Shown in pieces: positions 45,065-57,064 of a stretch of 64,000 nucleotides of DNA. Below the pieces are notes generated by a model, which saw only the letters and a list, made by a program, of their open reading frames with translations, ran no database searches and was not told the DNA's origin. This stretch comes from Adenophora triphylla var. japonica. Its lineage: Eukaryota; Streptophyta; Magnoliopsida; Asterales; Campanulaceae. The DNA is taken from assembly GCA_022495995.1 (NCBI GenBank), contig JAFEMH010000337.1, positions 62,001 to 126,000 on the forward strand. The letters run 5' to 3'. A program made the position numbers and the translations under genes. Position 1 is the stretch's first letter; each line of letters opens with the position of its first letter.

Positions 45065-46424
45065 TGTTGGGTTTTACGGGTCCATGCGCAGCGGAATTAA
45101 GCATTAAAAACATAAAACCCAAGAAGCCCTAGGATCCGTTCTATACAATTAATTTGAATATCAATGAAATAGAATTAAACCAACCTTGAAACGCTTTCCG
45201 GTCTTGAGCTATCGAACGATTTGATTATGTGATATTGAACCACAAACTTCGTTCTTCAACTTGCTTGAACTCTAGGTCTTGATCGATGAACGAGCGAAGA
45301 CCCTCTTTTGGTATCCACACCTTCGAATGAATCCAAGAACAATTTCTTGTCGATTGCTAGATCTAAACCTTGAAGAATATTGAGAGAATTTGATTGTGAA
45401 TTTTGCTTTAAAATTTCGGCTAGGCTTTTAGGTCTGACAGAACCCCTGTATTTATACTACAAATAGTGTAAATACCTCTTCTAATCAAATTAGGAGAGAC
45501 AGGCTGTCAAAACGCGTATAGGCCTATTATGTCGCGCGGTATATCAAGCCATTGGCTTGATATGTCGCGTGACATAAGTAGCCAGTTTCTGTGCCTCTCA
45601 ATCATTCTTCCTCCGGTTTAACCAATTCATTCTAGTTGTGTGTGACCCAATAGGATTACATCATGTTGGCAATGAGATCGATCATATCGAACCTCATAAG
45701 ACATAAGCGGACTCTAGCAAGCCATTATGTCTACCCAAATGATGCAACGTAAGAGTTCACGTTTCCAACGGTGTACTTCCATTTATCCCTTTTTGTCTCA
45801 CGATGTTATATTGAACACAAGTCATGGTCCTTGTCAACTTGTTATTGTTCAATGCTTTCTCGATTCTTGAGTATAATGATAATTCCAATCATATTGGGGT
45901 ACGGCCATACACTTTCATCATTATCACTCATCGAGGGCCCAAGCATAACATCTCTCTTCCGAGGGACAAACTCCTTCTTGACTTATCATCCTTCCCATCA
46001 TGAATCCGATCATGCCAATGATAGTCTTTATAGATATCGTGTTAAGATATCGTTTGACTAAAATCAAACATGGCTTTCATCATATGTAAGGTTATGATAG
46101 TCTCAGGTCTAGGAAATAAATGAAGTAACCGTATGAGATTTAAGTATGACATTTGACCATTACATAAATCTCATGCGGGTCATGTCCAGTCACTTGTTCT
46201 CTAACAAGTACCCATAATTTCAATGTGCATCTCTTATGCATATAATCATCACATGATTATCCATTGACAATTATACTAATCTATTCTCTTAATAATTAGG
46301 GACAGTGATTATTATAAACAAATATACAAAACATATAATAATCAAATAATAAACATCTCATATAATAATAAATAATGTCAACACATAAGTCTATCAATCA
46401 TAGGCCTAGGGCATAACACCAACA
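45065..46424 (-). repeat. 3' LTR of the copia element
   Basis: On the minus strand this is the downstream LTR. It is preceded (plus-strand 46425-46436) by the purine-rich AAGTGGGAGACT, a typical copia polypurine tract. Confidence 0.95.
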
Positions 46425-46438
46425 GTCTCCCACTTGCA

Positions 46439-47564
46439 CTAGGCCCAATCTACCATGTATCGAATACCCATGGACCTAACATGACCATCATGTTTAGCTT
46501 GCGAGAGAGCCTTAGTTAGTGGGTCCGCCACGTTGTCATTAGTGTCTACTCTGCATATCTTAACGTCTTCCCTTTCACATATTTCACGGATAATGTGGAA
46601 ACGTCGAAGTATGTGTTTGGATCTCTGGTGTGATCTTGGTTCCTTTGCTTGTGCAATGGCACCATTGTTATCACAGTAAAGTTCAATAGGATCTCTGATG
46701 CTTGGAACGACTTCCAAATCACTAATGAACTTCTTGATCCAAAGCGCTTCCTTAGGCTGCATCGGATGCCGCTATGTACTCAGCTTCGGTTGTAGAATCA
46801 GCGACGGTACTTTGCTTGGAACTTTTCCAACTCACAGTGCCTCCATTAAGCATAAACAAAAATCCAGACTGCGATCTGAAATCATCTTTGTCAGTTTGGA
46901 AGCTAGCATCTGTGTAGCCCTTGACTACAAGATCTTCTTCCATTCCTCCAAAGACCAAGAATGCATCCTTAGTTCTTCGTAAGTACTTAAGGATATTCTT
47001 GACTGCTATCCAATGTGGTTCACCGGGATCAGATTGGTACCTACTCGTCATGCTTAGAGCACACGAGACATCGGGTCTAGTACATAACATAGCATACATG
47101 ATAGACCCAATTGCCGAAGCATATGGAATACCATTCATTCTCTTTCGCTCATCATTAGTCTTTGGACATTGATTCTTGCTAAGAGATATACCATGCAACA
47201 TTGGCAAATTCCCTCTTTTAGAATTTTCCATTTGGAATCTTCTAAGGACTTTGTCAATGTAAGTACTTTGACTTAAACCAATCATCCTCTTAGATCTATC
47301 TCTATAGATCTTGATACCAAGGATATATGCGGCTTCGCCCATATCTTTCATTGAAAAGCACTTTCCCAACCAAGACTTGACAGTCTCTAGTGCAGGAACG
47401 TCATTTCCAATGAGTAAGATATCGTCGACATATAACACTAAAAATAGTGCTACGCTCCCACTAATTTTCTTGTATACACAAGGTTCATTTTCGTTCTTGA
47501 TAAAACCAAACTCCTTGATTGCTTCATCAAACCGTAGATTCCAACTCCTTGAAGCTTGCTTCAA
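46439..47564 (-). pseudogene. Copia RT (second half) and RNase H
   Basis: The RT active site 'LYVDDILLIGND' has YVDD at 47432-47421. The RNase H domain has 'KGYTDASFQTD', 'SSKQSTVADSTTEAEYIA' and, after a one-base frame change near 46755, 'YCDNNGAIAQAKEP' and 'NVADPLTKALSQAKHDGHV'. The active-site residues are intact. The frameshift at 46752-46762 and another near 47527-47564 prevent a continuous protein. The enzyme would copy element RNA into DNA and remove the RNA. Confidence 0.9.
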
Positions 47565-48342
47565 TCCATAAATGGATTACGCAACTTACACACCTTGTTA
47601 GAATTTTACGGGTGACAAAACCTTCAGGTTGTATCATGTATACATCCTCAAGTAACTTCCCATTAAGGAAAGCTGTTTTGACATCCATTTGCCATATCTC
47701 ATAGTCATAATATGCGGCTATGGCAAGTAATATTCTAATAGACTTAAGCATAGCTACAGGCGAAAAGGTTTCATCATAGTCTATGCCATGAATCTGCCTA
47801 TATCCCTTAGCTACTAGCCTAGCCTTATAGGTGTGCACCTTCCCATCCATGTCGGTCTTCTTCTTGAAAACCCATTTGCACCCTATGGTTTTTACACCTT
47901 CGGGTGGATCAATCAAGTACCAAACTTGATTATCAGCCATAGATTGTAATTCGGACTTCATGGCTTCTTGCCATTTTTCCGAATCCGGAGCGGACATCGC
48001 TTCTTGATAGCAAGTGGGTTCATCATTTTCGATTAACTCCACTTCATCACTTTCCGTAACGAGAAATCCATATCTCTCGGGTTCGGATCGTGATCTACCA
48101 CTTCGGCGAGGAACTTGTGCATCTTGAACCGGTTCCACAACGGTTTGTGAACTTGGTTCAGTTTCTACCATTGGTTCAATGTTGTTTTCGGGTTCTCGAA
48201 CTTCTTCGAGATCTATTTTACTCCCACTGGTTCCTTTGCGAAGAAACTCCTTTTCTAAGAAAGTACCATTTCGAGCAACAAACACTTTGTTCTCGTTTCG
48301 GTTGTAGAAATAGTATCCTTTGGTTTCCTTAGGATATCCCAC
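47527..48342 (-). pseudogene. Copia RT, first half, with integrase C-terminal tail
   Basis: It begins with the integrase tail ('GYPKETKGYYFYNRNENKVF'), then an acidic linker with 'RRSGRSRSEPERY', then RT motifs 'WQEAMKSELQSMADNQVW', 'GCKWVFKKKTD', 'YKARLVAKGYRQ' and 'DVKTAFLNGKL'. The frame is open for 270 residues and then shifts into the frame of the next segment. Confidence 0.9.
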
Positions 48343-49435
48343 AAAAACACATTTATCGATTTAGGTGCTAGCTTGTCGAAGTTAACTTCTTGACATATGC
48401 ATCACAACCCCAAATCTTCATGAAAGACAAACTAGGTTTTCTTCCATGCCACATCTCATATGGGGTCTTTTGAACCGATTTGGTAGGAACTCTGTTTATA
48501 GTGAAAGCAAGCAGCTTTCTAGTGCATGTCCCCAAAAGGATAAAGGAAGCTCAACTTGACTCATCATAGAACGAACCATGTCTAACAAAGTTCTATTCCT
48601 CCTTTCGCACACACCATTCCATTGTGGTGTTCCGTGGAGAGAGTTCCAACGATTCCACAACTCTTAAGATGATCACAAATTCTTGGCTCAAATATTCACC
48701 ACCTCGATCGGATCGAAGTACCTTAATAGTTTTGCCAAGTTGATTTTGCACCTCATTTTGAAATATTCGAAATATCTCAAACGATTCACTCTTATGTTTC
48801 ATTAGATAAACATATCCAAATCTACTATAATCATCAGTGAATGTTATGAAGTACCGAAATCCTCCCCTAGCATCGCTACTCATAGGCCCACATACATCGG
48901 TATGTATGAGTCCTAATAAGTCGCCCGCCCTTTCACCGGTTTTGGTAAATGGGTCCTTGGTCATCTTGCCAAGTAGACAAGATTCGCATGTCTCATATGA
49001 TTCATAATCATGTGAGTCCAAAAATCCATCTTTGTGGAGTTTAGAAATGCGTTTCTCGTTTATATGGCCAAGACGACAATGCCATAAGTAAGTGTGGTTT
49101 ACATCATTGGGTTTAGATTTCTTGTTAATGTTATAGACATCATTATCGCGATTTTCAACATCAAGAATATAAAGGCCATTGAATGAAACAAGAAGATAAT
49201 AATGCATATCACTCTTGTAAATAGAAAATTTCTTATCACATATAAGAAAATTAAAACCTTCATTATCCAAACATGAAATCGAAATAATATTCCTACTTAA
49301 AGCTGGAACGTAATAACAATTGTTCAAAACAAGTATTAGTCCACTAGGTAAAGTAACTTCATAAGTTCCTACGGCTAATGCGGCAACTCTTGCTCCATTC
49401 CCCACACGTAGGTCCACTTCACCTTCCTTAAGCAT
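48343..49435 (-). pseudogene. Copia GAG-pre-integrase and integrase
   Basis: 'LWHCRLGHINEKRISKLHKD' followed by 'CESCLLGKM' is the H-H-C-C zinc domain. The core has 'IHTDVCGPM', 'FTDDYSRFGYVYLM' and 'VLRSDRGGEYLS', giving the two aspartates of the triad. A frame change near 48640 ('SLELSPRNTTMEW') precedes the glutamate region, and 48343-48592 is readable only in another frame. Integrates element cDNA when intact. Confidence 0.88.
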
Positions 49436-50401
49436 CCTTCTCGTTCTTTAGACCCCGCACATTTAAACAAATGTGAGTTCCACATCCGGTATCCAATACC
49501 CAAGAACTAGAAGTAGATAGGAATATATCTATAACAAAGATACCTGAAGTTGAAGCAACTCCTTTGCTCTTCTTCGGTGCTTCCTTGTATTTTGCGCAAT
49601 TTCTCCTCCAATGTCCAATCTCATTGCAATGGAAGCAGGTTGCGTCCTCTTGGGACTTAGGCTTAGCCTCTTTAGGCTTGGAGGCCTCTTTGGGCTTGGC
49701 AACCTTTGCCTTAGGATTAGCAACCTTTGCTTTTCCTTTACCCTTGAACCCTTTCCCTTGTTAGCCATTAGCACTTAATCGGTCTTCTTCTCGACACACC
49801 GGTTTCCGCAAAGAGTCAACATTTGAACTAACTCGGAAAGGTTTCTATTCATTCACCCATGTTATAGTGCATTATGAAATGACTAAAACTTTTAGGTAAT
49901 GAATTCAAGATTATGTCGGTAGCCAACTCTTGGCTAATTGGAAAACCGAGCCTTTCAAGATGCTCAATGTGGCCCTTTAACTTGAGAGCATGGGGACCAA
50001 CAGCCTTGTCCTTCACTCATCTTGCATGAGGTCAAGGATGCAACCGTGTTGTACCTTTCTTGCCTAGCTTGAATTTGGAACATTTCCATCGCCCGATTGT
50101 TTAAGTCGATCGTCCCCAAGTGCTCAAGATTCTTCGAAGACTCTTGCACATGGCGGAGAGCATAAGGCAACTAACATCTCGTAGAGTCACGCTTGTGCTT
50201 CGTATATTGTTCCCTTATTGCCCTAGCAAAGATTGGCAGCAGTTCAGGTGGAATAGGTTCAGTGAGAACGTACGCTTTCTCCTCTTGTTTGAGAACAATT
50301 CTCAAACTACGGATCCAATCCATATAGTTTGTACCATTCTCTTCCAACTTTTCCTTCTCAAGGACAGATCGCAGTGAAAAGTGATTATTGTTTGATGCCA
50401 T
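49436..50401 (-). pseudogene. Copia gag and protease region
   Basis: Gag starts at the ATG at 50401 ('MASNNNHFSLRSVLEKEKLE'), with 'NYMDWIRSLRIVLKQEE' typical of copia gags. A TAG at 50173-50171 and frame changes near 49960 follow. The CX2CX4HX4C knuckle 'CNEIGHWRRNC' lies at about 49640-49600. Protease remnants such as 'WVLDTGCGTHI' lie near 49500-49465, the DTG motif being the catalytic site. Stops near 49450 separate it from the integrase frame. Confidence 0.82.
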
Positions 50402-51880
50402 TTATTCTACAAAAAGATATACATAAAATATGAACACATATAAGTAAACATATTATATGAGAAGTATAGTGCATTTAAATAAATGCTCCCACTAAATTAT
50501 ACACCTTCAAATGCAAATAAGCATAATATACATTTAATGGGCTAAGATCCATCTTTAATTCAATTTCAAGTTTGCTATGGCAAACCGCTCAAAATTAAAT
50601 TAATTAGGTAGAAAACATCAATCATATCACATATATGACTCTTAGATCTTTTATGAGATCAATTCAAGACATCATATGTCTAGGCATATTTTAATCTCAT
50701 CTTATGCCTTGGGTCCAAAACCATTTTGATAACCCAATTAAGTTCATTCACTTTAAAACGTATAGGAACCACCATTTCCTCATCTTGCTCGCATTCGAAT
50801 AGAATCAAAGCACCTTGCTATGGCAAGCCCACCCAAAACTATCCGAATGGTCTCAAGTGTTTTTAATCATGAATTGGCATAAAGAACTTAAAAGTTAAAT
50901 GAAGGTTCTTTAAGGTAGATTATAAGCACATCAGAAAGATAGTCAAAATCATGCACCAGGTAAGTTCCCAGGAAGATAGGTGAGCCGCAAGGACTTCTTA
51001 AGTACCAACTCTTCCTTAGACATAACTCTCCTAGACATGCATAATTAGAAATCAACTCTGATTAGGCAACATAATCCTTACCTTTTATAAACAATCGCTT
51101 TCCTTTTAAATTTCGCGTAATTATGACTTGTTTCCATAAACAATCATAAGATCCAAAATTTACAATGTCTAAATCTAAACATATTAGGAAACTAAATATC
51201 ATGTTTCAACTAAACATCTAATTTAATAATTCTTAACAATTAAGAACAAATAATTCATGCATCGCAACAATTAATAAAACACATTTAAATTAATTAAGCA
51301 TGCATAAACAATGAATCAATCTAGCATGGACTTATAAACTCAATTTTATAACATCCAGTTTTCATACACATTGCAATAATTATTAAAATCATATTTTAAT
51401 CAATTAATCATGTATATCAATGAATCAATCTATCGCGGACTTATAAACTCAATTTTATAACATCCAGATTTTTCATATTAACATATCGATTGTAAACACA
51501 ATCATAGAATAGCGTAAAATTTGAACAAACAGATTCTCGCCAGTTTTGGCTTGTTATGTCGCGTGACAACATCAGCCCATAGGCTTAATATGTCGCGCGA
51601 CCTAACATGCCGCTAACTCCGAATTCCACATGGCTCGATATGTCGCACGACATAGGCAAACAGTTACAGGATTTCCGCATTCGAACCAATACAGATTATG
51701 ACCAATTAAATCACATAAAACAGCCTTTTTACAGATTTAATTCAACATAAATTGAAAACGATTTTCACATTGTTTCACATAAACAATTAAAATTCTATCA
51801 CATACAAAACATGCAATAAGCATATAAACAATTTATATCTTAAACCTAGCATGTTAATTCAAACTTAATCATACGAACGG
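50402..51880 (-). other. Untranslated leader of the copia element
   Basis: About 1.5 kb between primer site and gag. It is AT-rich with no frame of note. An approximate duplication (AGCATGCATAAACAATGAATC and relatives, ending CTCAATTTTATAACATCCAG) occurs at about 51295-51362 and 51405-51470. The word TATGTCGCGYGACAT at 51555-51650 also recurs in the LTRs (45528-45575). Confidence 0.6.
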
Positions 51881-51892
51881 GGCTCGATACCA
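51881..51892 (-). promoter_or_regulatory. Primer-binding site of the copia element
   Basis: On the minus strand TGGTATCGAGCC lies two bases after the 5' LTR. It resembles the initiator tRNA-Met site TGGTATCAGAGC, with the differences in its second half. Confidence 0.7.
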
Positions 51893-51894
51893 CC

Positions 51895-53254
51895 GGTTGG
51901 GTTTTACGGGTCCATGCGCGGCGGAATTAAGCATTAAAAACATAAAACCCAAGAAGCCCTAGGATCCGTTCTATACAATTAATTTGAATATCAATGAAAT
52001 AGAATTAAACCAACCTTGAAACGCTTTCCGGTCTTGAGCTATCGAACGATTTGATTATGTGATATTGAACCACAAACTTCGTTCTTCAACTTGCTTGAAC
52101 TCTAGGTCTTGATCGATGAACGAGCGAAGAACCTCTTTTGGTATCCACACCTTCGAATGAATCCAAGAACAATTTCTTGTCGATTGCTAGATCTAAACCT
52201 TGAAGAATATTGAGAGAATTTGATTGTGAATTTTGCTTTAAAATTTCGGCTAGGCTTTTAGGTCTGACAGAACCCCTGTATTTATACTACAAATAGTGTA
52301 AATACCTCTTCTAATCAAATTAGGAGAGACAGCCGTCAAAACGCGTATAGGCCTATTATGTCGCGCGGTATATCAAGCCATTGGCTTGATATGTCGCGTG
52401 ACATAAGTAGCCAGTTTCTGTGCCTCTCAATCATTCTTCCTCCGATTTAACCAATTCATTCTAGTTGTGTGTGACCCAATAGGATTACATCATGTTGGCA
52501 ATGAGATCGATCATATCGAACCTCATAAGACATAAGCGGACTCTAGCAAGCCATTATGTCTACCCAAATGATGCAACGTAAGAGTTCACGTTTCCAACGG
52601 TGTACTTCCATTTATCCCTTTTTGTCTCACGATGTTATATTGAACACAAGTCATGGTCCTTGTCAACTTGTTATTGTTCAATGCTTTCTCGATTCTTGAG
52701 TATAATGATAATTCCAATCATATTGGGGTACGGCCATACACTTTCATCATTATCACTCATCGAGGGGCCCAAGCATAACATCTCTCTTCCGAGGGACAAA
52801 CTCCTTCTTGACTTATCATCCTTCCCATCATGAATCCGATCATGCCAATGATAGTCTTTATAGATATCGTGTTAAGATATCGTTTGACTAAAATCAAACA
52901 TGGCTTTCATCATATGTAAGGTTATGATAGTCTCAGGTCTAGGAAATAAATGAAGTAACCGTATGAGATTTAAGTATGACATTTGACCATTACATAAATC
53001 TCATGCGGGTCATGTCCAGTCACTTGTTCTCTAACAAGTACCCATAATTTCAATGTGCATCTCTTATGCATATAATCATCACATGATTATCCATTGACAA
53101 TTATACTAATCTATTCTCTTAATAATTAGGGACAGTGATTATTATAAACAAATATACAAAACATATAATAATCAAATAATAAACATCTCATATAATAATA
53201 AATAATGTCAACACATAAGTCTATCAATCATAGGCCTAGGGCATAACACCAACA
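51895..53254 (-). repeat. 5' LTR of the copia element
   Basis: Same length as 45065-46424. Visible differences are the first base, GCGCGGCGG versus GCGCAGCGG, AGAACC versus AGACCC, a one-base indel at ACAGCCGTC, CTCCGATTT versus CTCCGGTTT and one extra G near 52767. Confidence 0.95.
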
Positions 53255-53259
53255 CAACA

Positions 53260-54585
53260 ACAGTGTAAACTCCATCGAGTAGGTGCCAAAGAAGATTACT
53301 GCAGAGCCAGTTCCTCCACCTCTTCCAGTCAAGCCCTCATCAGATGTCCACATCTGGTACGACGTATGTGACTACTCAGAATGCCTTGAATACGAGTTCC
53401 GAGACATGATCAGGGGTGATTCTCCCAGAAAGAAGAAGAAACAGTCTTCTCAGCAGAAACTTAAGGAGAGATTCGAAGCCGGAGACACCAGCGTGGGTAC
53501 ACTCGGAGAGCCCTCCGGGAAGTTCGATTACTATGTACTCTACTCCAGCAAGTCTTCCCTTCCTTCAAACAACACAACTTCAGAACAGACAGGGGTGGGA
53601 AAGCCGAAATATCCTTCTGACGCCAAAATTCAGGCCTCAGGACACAAGAAGGTCTCAAATCCCGCAACCTTACTGCCAGTAAGAAGCATAATCCCCAGAA
53701 GGATCAACCAAAGCTCAACTTATCAAACTTCAGAGCAAGGGCCGGCAAAGGAAAGTCAAAGCCAACCGGGCACTCGCACTCAATCAACGTGCTGACAAAG
53801 GGAGGCCACCGCCACAAGCAACCTCAGTGCAACCCCGAGGCACCACCAAAACCTCTACCTCTCAAGAGAAAGATAGGAAATGGATGGCTCGATGACTCCC
53901 CCTCTCCAGAAAGAGATCAAATCTACGATTCCAGACTGTACGGAAGCATGCTCACATTTTGTGACAAAGACCTGCCGAAAGGGGTTACAGAACACAACGA
54001 AGCTTTGCATATCACCGTTCGGCTCAACACATCTCCCTTCCTGGAGTCCTGGTAGACAATGGATCAGCAGTCAACGTCCTTCCCCTGTGCATGATGCGAG
54101 CCTTACGCATCGATGAAGGCCATATGACCCCATCTGCCTGAACTATCAAAGTATACTATAACACCTCTCGTCCTATCCTGAGGACTGTGACTCTGGAACT
54201 CTGGTTCGAAGCGCAAATGGTGCCGGTGAAGTTCCAAGTGATGGACATTCCATCTGAATTTACAGCTCTACTGGGACGCCCATGGCTACACCACATGAAG
54301 CCCATAGCCTCCACTATCTATCAGTGTGTCAAGTTCATAAACCGACAAGGAGACCTCGAGGTCATCAGAGGAGACAGTTTTCTCATAGGCAACGAAGCCG
54401 AAGTGCCAACCAAGCACGCTCGCAGTAGAGCACATGTGCTACCCCTTACAAACCGACAAAAGGACAACCAGGGCAAATCTCATCAGAATCCCTCTGAGTC
54501 CGGAGGAGCCAACTACGTCAATGCCCTCAAGCAGGAGGAGCTTGGAGCAATCAGATTTATCAGGTTCAATTGTCGTTTCTAAGAC
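53260..54585 (+). pseudogene. Tat gag end and protease region 1
   Basis: After the copia element the Tat polyprotein resumes. A proline-rich stretch contains 'VHIWYDVCDYSECLEYEF' (about 53350-53400) and a basic, Ser/Lys-rich linker follows. A retropepsin-like domain comes next: 'LVDNGSAVNVLP' with its catalytic aspartate codon at 54055-54057, then 'VKFQVMDIPSEFTALLGRPW' near 54230-54285. A TGA at 54139-54141 and a frame change near 54050 break it. The domain would cleave the polyprotein; the DNG form of the motif is a variant of DTG/DSG. Confidence 0.75.
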
Positions 54586-57051
54586 TTGAATCCAGAATGG
54601 AAAGAAACCTTGGATACCGCAATGACACAGGGACACAAACCCCTCATCTCCGATCAGAAGTTCGTAAGCATCCTTCGAGCAAACTCTCTGGCCCAACCAG
54701 ATGAAGAAATCTTCACAATAAAGGTCAACAAGCACCGGCACACTCGTGAAGAATGCATGGGAGTCATCTGGGATGTTTTACACATGGAATTTCCCATCGA
54801 GCCCCTCTACTCAAGCAGAGGACATGAAGTTTTTCTAGCAGTACCAACTTCACAATAGGGCACTAGACGTTCTTTAATCTGGGTTGAACCAGCAGACAGA
54901 GATGAGTCAGAACTCTCTGGGGTAGAAGACGCGACAGATCAGCAGGAAGACCCCTACATAAACATGATCAGATTCGAGGATGGCACCAGTTCAGACGAGG
55001 TCACCTATGATGAAGGTTTAAACACTATGGAAATTGTCAAACTTAATGTCCAGTATAAACAGTTATTCGGCGAGTGCAAACAAATGGTTGACATGACAAA
55101 GAACCCTTCTGATCATGTAACCGATGACGACTTCGTCAGCATCATCTTCTCCAGATATCCCGACGAGACCAAGGATCCAGTCCTTATTGTCAGATTCTGC
55201 GATGTGGAAGTTACCCTCAACGATTGCCTGATCATGATAAATGAGGTCCTTACCAAAAGAGCTCAAGGCTCAGCATCATCTACAAGTACCTGCCCCAGTG
55301 GCAACCGACCCCTACCGTCAGTCAAAGTCACAGCCAAGAGCGCCGCCAAGGCTGAAGTCATCAACAAAGGAGACAAAAATACTCATGCAACTACAAGCCA
55401 GATCAGCCTCAGGAACGCATCCAGCAGCAACCCTGAGAACATCTACAAAAGTGCTCCCAGCGAGACAGTTCAGACTTCCGAAGAAAGGAACGATCACCTC
55501 AGCATCAATATGCTCAAATTCAATCCTATTCCCAGCCATCATGGCCACGGATCCAGACATCCCGCAATCGAGCTACTAGAACTGATAGATTTGGCTCTTG
55601 ACCGAGATCACGAGACCATCAACATCGCAGAATTTAACACGCCCGTCAATATGATCAAACAGATGTGGGCAGACTTCTTGGTGACCGAGATCAAAGAAGG
55701 CTGCATAGATTGTCCGAATATGACTTCCTTCATGAGCATAATCCAAGTATTTCCGCCATTCGGAGACTTGGATGTGATAACAGTTCTACACACCAGTCAG
55801 ACAGCGCGCACCTATGGAGACTGCTTAACTCTCACAAGGAGAGCCCTCCTGGAACTAGCTGCGCAAGAAACTCACCTCTGGGACGAACACAAAGCTTGGA
55901 AGACTCGCAAGGATCAAGCCCTTAAAGCTTCACAAGCAGCTTCAGACAAACAACAAGAGGCTACTCTGGATCAATTTGACCTCAAAGGTTTCGCCCAAGG
56001 AAATTTCCTGGATTACCATCACTTCTCAGCAAACCCCCTCGGCAAGGGAGGGCGGTCAATGGTCCAAACGACCTAGGATATGGAATGTCACAATACAGAG
56101 AATACCTGGCACAGCAGCATGAAGAATACAAGCGCTTATCTCCCCGAGAGAAGCAAGCCCTTTGTGAAAGCGATGACGAAGACAATGAAATCATACTCTT
56201 CCAAGCAACTCACAACATCCAAAACCGGAATCCCAAGGGTCCTGGGAGGATGGGAGCAGATCATTTCCGTTCTCAAGCTAAAAGGCCAACTGAAGAAGGA
56301 AGGTCTATTAAAAAAGAAGAGAAAGATGGAAGTACACCTCCAACAACTACTAAAGGAGATTCTACAGGCTACAACGCCCGTTTATAGGAATAATCAACTG
56401 GGACAAAAGCCAGTCACACGGGCAGAGGTCCGGGAAGCAATACACTCACCTTCCAGCATACCTGCCACTCAGTTAAAGCAACAAATGAAACTCTCCCTGA
56501 TGGAAGTTTACCTAGACTGCTGCGTACGGTTCAAAGAAGCGTTGGCTATCCTGACCTGGGAAGAAACACAAGCGTTATCTCTCGACGAAGGCTTGACTAC
56601 AAGGGAGCAGATTTGGGCTAAAAGCGGAGGGAATTTAGCAAACCATGATTACTGCTTGTCTCAACTCAAGAACGCCATGAGCCTGCTCAGCAAGAAAGAG
56701 AAAAATGCAGTATACCGCGAAGAGATCAGAGAAACAGTTCACATGAACCAAGAACTCTATAGCCTCTCACGGAGGGTGAACAAGACAAAGCTCAGTCCTA
56801 GCAACCACTGCAGCGCACTGACATTCGAACAACTATGTCGAACCATAGGCTCCCTCCCTACAGAGGCACCTAAACCAGTATCTTGGGACAGAATCCGAAG
56901 AGCTGCTGATGCACCTGGGAAGACATCAACAGTCAACGAATTGAGAGAGGACATATGGCCCTGTGCTTCAAAAAATCCTCCACTGACTATGGCTCAACTC
57001 AAAGAAACCTATTCGAAAGAGACCAAGCCTGACGTCAATGTTCTGACCTGA
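54586..57051 (+). pseudogene. Uncharacterised Tat polyprotein segment between two protease regions
   Basis: Long frames (54586-54858, 54964-56076, 56080-57051) hold no domain I recognise. Visible features are an acidic start ('ATDQQEDPYINMIRFEDG'), 'DDDFVSIIFSRYPDET', a Thr/Ser/Lys-rich stretch (about 55270-55480), and a conserved-looking helical part with 'AEFNTPVNMIKQMWADFLV'. In a different frame at 56085-56387 the charged 'YKRLSPREKQALCESDDED' looks more protein-like than the longer overlapping frame, which suggests frameshifts near 56060 and 56390. The last 200 residues contain repeated helix-rich blocks. A single TAG at 56074-56076 separates two same-frame stretches. Confidence 0.55.
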
Positions 57052-57064
57052 TCCAGTCAAATAT

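Larger units (their letters stand above)
45065..53254 (-). mobile_element. Ty1/copia LTR retrotransposon, recent insertion, TSD CAACA
   Basis: Two 1,360-bp LTRs (45065-46424 and 51895-53254) have the canonical TGTTGG...CCAACA ends; the first base of the right copy is mutated to G. CAACA flanks both sides (45060-45064 and 53255-53259). By eye they differ at only about six positions. The minus-strand coding order is gag, (protease region), integrase, RT, RNase H, the defining order of copia elements. It lies inside gag of the plus-strand Tat element. Despite the near-identical LTRs, the coding region has several frame lesions. Confidence 0.95.

Noticed and set aside
45771..46061. 96-codon frame duplicated at 52600-52833
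   Set aside because: It lies in both copia LTRs, and the second copy is shortened by one extra base, so it is not under coding constraint.
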